Under the pieces are notes generated by a model. It worked only from the letters and a program-made list of their open reading frames with translations. It made no database searches and was not told the DNA's origin. The position numbers and the translations under genes were made by a program. 64,000 bases of DNA, from NCBI GenBank assembly GCA_964518505.1, contig CAZFGT010000001.1, positions 1 to 64,000 on the forward strand, read 5' to 3'. Below, piece after piece: positions 61,022-64,000 of this stretch (its first letter is position 1; each line of letters begins with the position of its first letter). The stretch comes from DASPUH01 sp964518505 (GTDB lineage Bacteria > Chloroflexota > Limnocylindria > Limnocylindrales > CSP1-4).

Positions 61022-62656
61022 TTAGCCGGCAGGAGTGGCGACGTCGACGTCCAGGCGCGGGAAGACCGGGGTGGCCGTCCCGACGCGTCCCCGCTCCGCC
61101 GCGTGGGCGCCCCAGCGCAGCTCGTCGGCCAGCGGCGGGCCACCGTTGCCGTCGGGTCCATAGAGGTACTCGTACCCCAGTTGCGCGAGGATCCGCGGGG
61201 CCGCCTGGGGCATGAACGGGGCCGCGGCGAGCGCCACCAGCCGGCAGGCCTCGACGAGGTCGCCCAGGACACCGCGTAACCGCTCCCCTGCCCCGGCATC
61301 CCCACTCGCGGCCGCCTTGGCCAGGACCCACGGCTTCTCCAGGTCGACCAGCTGGTTGGCCGCCCCCACGAGGCCCCACAGGCCGGCCAGCGCATCGTGC
61401 AGCAGGTACCCCGCCAGCCCGGCCGACCACGCCGCCTGCGCGTGCGTCCACGCAGCGACGATGGAGCCTACGACGGCCGTGGGCGCCGGTCGCTCGCCCT
61501 CGAGGTAGCGGTTGGCCATCGTGACGGTCCGGTTGACGAGGTTGCCCAGGTCGTTGGCCAGGTCGGCGTTATAGCGACGGACGAACGAGTCCCACGACAC
61601 GTCGCTGTCACGGTCGAACGCCACTTCCCGCAGCGTGCAGTAGCGGGCGCCGTCCGAGCCCAGGGCCGCCACGACGTCGATCGGGTCGAGGAAGTTGCCG
61701 CGGCTCTTGCTCATCCGCTCGCCCTGCACGAGCAGCCAGCCGTGGACCCAGACGAGGCGCGGCAGCGGCAGGCCAGCGCTCATCAGCATGGCCGGCCATA
61801 CGATGGTGTGGAGGCGGTTGATGTCCTTGCCGATGATCTGGACATCGGCCGGCCACCACCGTTCGAAGCGGGCGGTGTCATCGGGGAAGCCCACCCCGGT
61901 GATGTAGTTGGTCAGGGCGTCGAACCAGACGTAGACCGTGCCCGCCGCGGGGTCCCACGACCCGTCGGGCAGCTGCGCGGACGAGCCGTCCTCGCGGATG
62001 GGGAACGGGATGCCCCACGGCGCCCCCTCACGGCTGACCGAGAAGTCCTCCAGGCCCTGGCGCATGAAGCCCAGCATCTCGTTGCGGCGGTACTCGGGCT
62101 GGACCCACTCGGGATGGTCGGCGAAATAGCGCTCCAGGCGCTCCTGGTAGGCCGAGAGGCGGAAGAACCAGTTGCGCTCGGACAGCCACTGCAGCTCGAT
62201 CGTGGGGTGGTTGGCGCAGTGGGTGCCGCTGGCATCCTCGACCAGCTGTGACGGCGGGATGAAGCCCTCGTTGGGGCAGTACCAGCCCTCGTACGTGCCC
62301 TTGTAGAGGTCGCCGTTGGCGTAGGCCCGGCGCAGCATCTCGTGGACCGCCACCTGGTGGTCGGGATCGGTGGTCCGGATGAAGCGGTCGGGCGAGATGG
62401 TCAGGGCGTCCTCGGCGGTGCGGAAGAGGGCGACCATGTCGTCCACGAAGGCCTTGGGGGTCGTGCCCCGCTCGGTGGCCGTCTGGGCGATGTTGACCGA
62501 GTACTCGTCCGTGCCGGTCAGGAAGTACGTGTCGTCGCCCCGCATGCGGTGCCAGCGGGCGATGGTGTCGGCCCCCACGACCTCGAAGAGCGTATGCAGC
62601 CCGGGCCGGCTGTTGGCATACGCGATGGCCGTCGTGAGGTAGAAGCGATCCGTCAT
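61022..62656 (-). CDS. metG: Methionyl-tRNA synthetase, HIGH motif variant
   Basis: A 544-residue class I MetRS. The KMSKS-type loop is GERMSKSRGNFLDP (about residue 315), and RGDDTYFLTGTDEY and WYCPNEGF are typical. In the N-terminal signature the region is YANSRPGLHTLFEVVGAD, so HIGH reads GLHT (19-22): the two catalytic-site histidines are displaced or replaced. The C-terminal anticodon domain is present; there is no C-terminal tRNA-binding extension. ATG 62656 overlaps the preceding small gene (ATGA). Confidence 0.94.
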   Translation of the reverse strand: MTDRFYLTTAIAYANSRPGLHTLFEVVGADTIARWHRMRGDDTYFLTGTDEYSVNIAQTATERGTTPKAFVDDMVALFRTAEDALTISPDRFIRTTDPDHQVAVHEMLRRAYANGDLYKGTYEGWYCPNEGFIPPSQLVEDASGTHCANHPTIELQWLSERNWFFRLSAYQERLERYFADHPEWVQPEYRRNEMLGFMRQGLEDFSVSREGAPWGIPFPIREDGSSAQLPDGSWDPAAGTVYVWFDALTNYITGVGFPDDTARFERWWPADVQIIGKDINRLHTIVWPAMLMSAGLPLPRLVWVHGWLLVQGERMSKSRGNFLDPIDVVAALGSDGARYCTLREVAFDRDSDVSWDSFVRRYNADLANDLGNLVNRTVTMANRYLEGERPAPTAVVGSIVAAWTHAQAAWSAGLAGYLLHDALAGLWGLVGAANQLVDLEKPWVLAKAAASGDAGAGERLRGVLGDLVEACRLVALAAAPFMPQAAPRILAQLGYEYLYGPDGNGGPPLADELRWGAHAAERGRVGTATPVFPRLDVDVATPAG

Positions 62657-62856
62657 CCGGGCGACCAGTCGCGATAGGGACCAGTCCAGGTGATGGCCGC
62701 CTCGGCTACCTCGTGGGCGGCATGGACCAGCGCCTCGCGGGGTTTGGGCTTGGGCACGTCGCCGTGCGTGATGGTGGCCGGATAGGTGATCGCGGCGACC
62801 TGGTCGGCCGGCAGCAGCGCCCGCTTGCAGATGTCGCAGGTGCGCGGTCGGGGCAT
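62653..62856 (-). CDS. Small CxxC protein preceding metG
   Basis: A 67-residue protein from ATG 62856 with a ribosome site (GAGGTC) just upstream. One CxxC (TCDICKRALLP, a zinc-ribbon-like knuckle) is followed by a short helical His-containing stretch. A second cysteine pair is missing, so if it binds zinc it must use His or dimerise. It is coupled to metG by ATGA. Function unknown. Confidence 0.7.
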   Translation of the reverse strand: MPRPRTCDICKRALLPADQVAAITYPATITHGDVPKPKPREALVHAAHEVAEAAITWTGPYRDWSPG

Positions 62857-62908
62857 CGATGGGACCTCACTGGAAGCACGAAGGCCTGGGAGCCCGATGG
62901 TAGAGGCT

Positions 62909-63742
62909 TCAGCCGCCGGGGTGCTCGGGCGACGGGTGGTCGGCGGCCGCCGCCAGCACGGCCTTGAGCTCGAACGGCGTCAGGCCGGGGTGCTTGCTCA
63001 GGACGAGCGCGGCCAGGCCGGCCACGTGCGGGGCGGCGAAGCTGTTGCCGGTGGCCACGATCCGCCCGCCCTCGCGCCAGGCGACCGGGACGTCGACGCC
63101 CCAGGCCCCGAATTCCACCGGCGGTTCCGGGTTGTAGTAGAGCCGGAAGGGGTCGGGCACGTCGTGGGCCGCCACCGAGCAGACCGACGCGAACAGCGAC
63201 GGGTAGCTGGGGCCGGGCACGTTGTTGGCGGCGCAGACGAGCGCCGTGCGGTGGAAGTAGGCCTCGTCGGCGACCGCATGGAAGTCCCCGAACAGGGCCT
63301 CGCTCTTCGACGAGAGGCTGAGATTGGCCACGGGCACGCCGTGCTCGATGGCCCAGTCCAGGGCAGCCAGGAAGGCCGCACCCTTGCCCCGCAGGTCGGC
63401 CCCGAGCACGCGGATGGAGACCAGCTCGACCTCCGGGGCCAGGCCCACGATGATGCCGCCGCAGGCGGTGCCATGGCCGAAGAGGTCGCCCGCGTCGTCG
63501 GCCACGAGGCGCGGCTCGCCGTCGACCAGCTCCACGGCCACCGATTCCACGAGGCGGCCGGCAAGGGCCGGGTGGTCGCGTTCGAGCCCCGAGTCGATGA
63601 TGGCCACGGTGACCCCGCGGCCCGTCGCGCCCTCCCACGCCCAGGCACGATCGAGGCGTTCCAGGCTCGCGTCGCGTGCCAGCCGGGCCCGTGCCTCGAC
63701 GGCGAACGGCTCCGACCACGCGGGGAGCGCCTCTTCGGTCAC
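62909..63742 (-). CDS. Subtilisin-like serine peptidase without signal peptide
   Basis: A 277-residue S8 family peptidase with an intact catalytic set: D50 (VAIIDSG), H90 (FGHGTACGG), oxyanion N174 (CAANN) and S234 (GNSFAAPHVAG). There is no N-terminal signal and almost no propeptide, so it is probably intracellular or exported by an unseen route. The start overlaps the end of the small upstream gene by 4 bp (ATGA). The compact size and absence of a maturation domain resemble subtilase domains of peptide-tailoring or cytoplasmic regulators, but no substrate peptide gene was found. Confidence 0.9.
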   Translation of the reverse strand: MTEEALPAWSEPFAVEARARLARDASLERLDRAWAWEGATGRGVTVAIIDSGLERDHPALAGRLVESVAVELVDGEPRLVADDAGDLFGHGTACGGIIVGLAPEVELVSIRVLGADLRGKGAAFLAALDWAIEHGVPVANLSLSSKSEALFGDFHAVADEAYFHRTALVCAANNVPGPSYPSLFASVCSVAAHDVPDPFRLYYNPEPPVEFGAWGVDVPVAWREGGRIVATGNSFAAPHVAGLAALVLSKHPGLTPFELKAVLAAAADHPSPEHPGG

Positions 63743-63996
63743 CTGGCCGTGCGGGACGCCCTCGCGCCGGGGCGACGCGCGGCGGAGGCATAGGCCCCCA
63801 GCGCGGCCACGATGTCCGCCGCCAGCGCCTGCTCGCGCTCGCCGATGCCCTGCAGGCCGGCGAGCCCGTCGACGAGGCGCCAGAACGGCATGTCGCCCGC
63901 GCCATCCAGGCCCTGCGTGAGATCCGCCACGAGTCGTTCGAGGCCGGCCGGGTCGAGGTCGCCGGCGTCGTCGATGCTGCGCAGCGCCTCGCGCAT
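63739..63996 (-). CDS. Unknown partner gene of the subtilase (start near window edge)
   Basis: An 85-residue frame coupled to the subtilase by ATGA. The visible part is helical and acidic (RSIDDAGDLDPAGLERLVADLTQGLDG...AADIVAALGAYASAA) and has no recognised domain. ATG 63996 is 4 bases from the window edge; CCTGATG there could be a coupled start after an upstream TGA, or an internal Met of a longer gene. Completeness cannot be judged. Confidence 0.5.
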   Translation of the reverse strand: MREALRSIDDAGDLDPAGLERLVADLTQGLDGAGDMPFWRLVDGLAGLQGIGEREQALAADIVAALGAYASAARRPGARASRTAR

Positions 63997-64000
63997 CAGG

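Overview
The window is high-GC bacterial chromosome with dense housekeeping content: about 58 protein genes, one tRNA, no rRNA and no CRISPR array. Gene content fits a Chloroflexota-type bacterium, possibly a Limnocylindria-like lineage. The pointers are an scpA-scpB-rluB-cmk-plsC-ispH-der run, an FtsA/PilM-like gene beside alaS, a baseplate-J-like membrane protein between that gene and ruvX, MEP-pathway isoprenoid genes (dxs, ispH), and many Thr/Pro-rich secreted proteins. The phylum is inferred from gene order and protein style, not from a marker-gene tree.

Layout. 1-1.9 kb: minus-strand DUF2461, DUF427 and a truncated choline-kinase-like phosphotransferase. 1.9-10.8 kb: a plus-strand block with tryptophanase, a small membrane protein, a large UPF0182 membrane protein, a J-domain protein, two VOC proteins, two tiny membrane proteins and a tandem pair of ATP-grasp-like paralogues. 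10.8-11.4 kb: about 600 bp without a gene. 11.4-14.2 kb: a frameshifted NTF2-like gene, a nitroreductase-family protein, tRNA-Pro(GGG), DUF1304 and a membrane-anchored degenerate GGDEF protein. 14.4-45.8 kb: over 31 kb transcribed entirely from the minus strand, much of it coupled by ATGA, GTGA or TGATG junctions. It covers ribosome and chromosome maintenance (der, scpAB, rluB-cmk fusion, xerD), isoprenoids (ispH, dxs), cofactors and rRNA methylation (nadK, tlyA), repair (xseAB, ruvX), translation (efp, alaS, mnmA, typA), the cysteine desulfurase feeding mnmA, and the cell envelope (mltG, plsC, septum-type protein). 45.9-64 kb: mixed strands with ligA, pcrA, an arylsulfotransferase, a G1-peptidase lipoprotein, a double-GNAT protein, a groES-groEL operon under a perfect CIRCE operator, an acyl-ACP thioesterase, tatD, metG and a subtilase.

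The least expected signals are two families of short non-coding elements with terminal inverted repeats. Family 1 has two 146-bp copies (54376-54521 and 55532-55677) bracketing the GNAT gene. Family 2 has two copies of about 128 bp (50395-50523 and 60026-60155). Three of the four sit between convergent genes. Other points of note are the pseudouridine synthase-cytidylate kinase fusion, a MetRS whose HIGH signature reads GLHT, the tandem ATP-grasp-like pair, and a structured stretch at 8078-8154.
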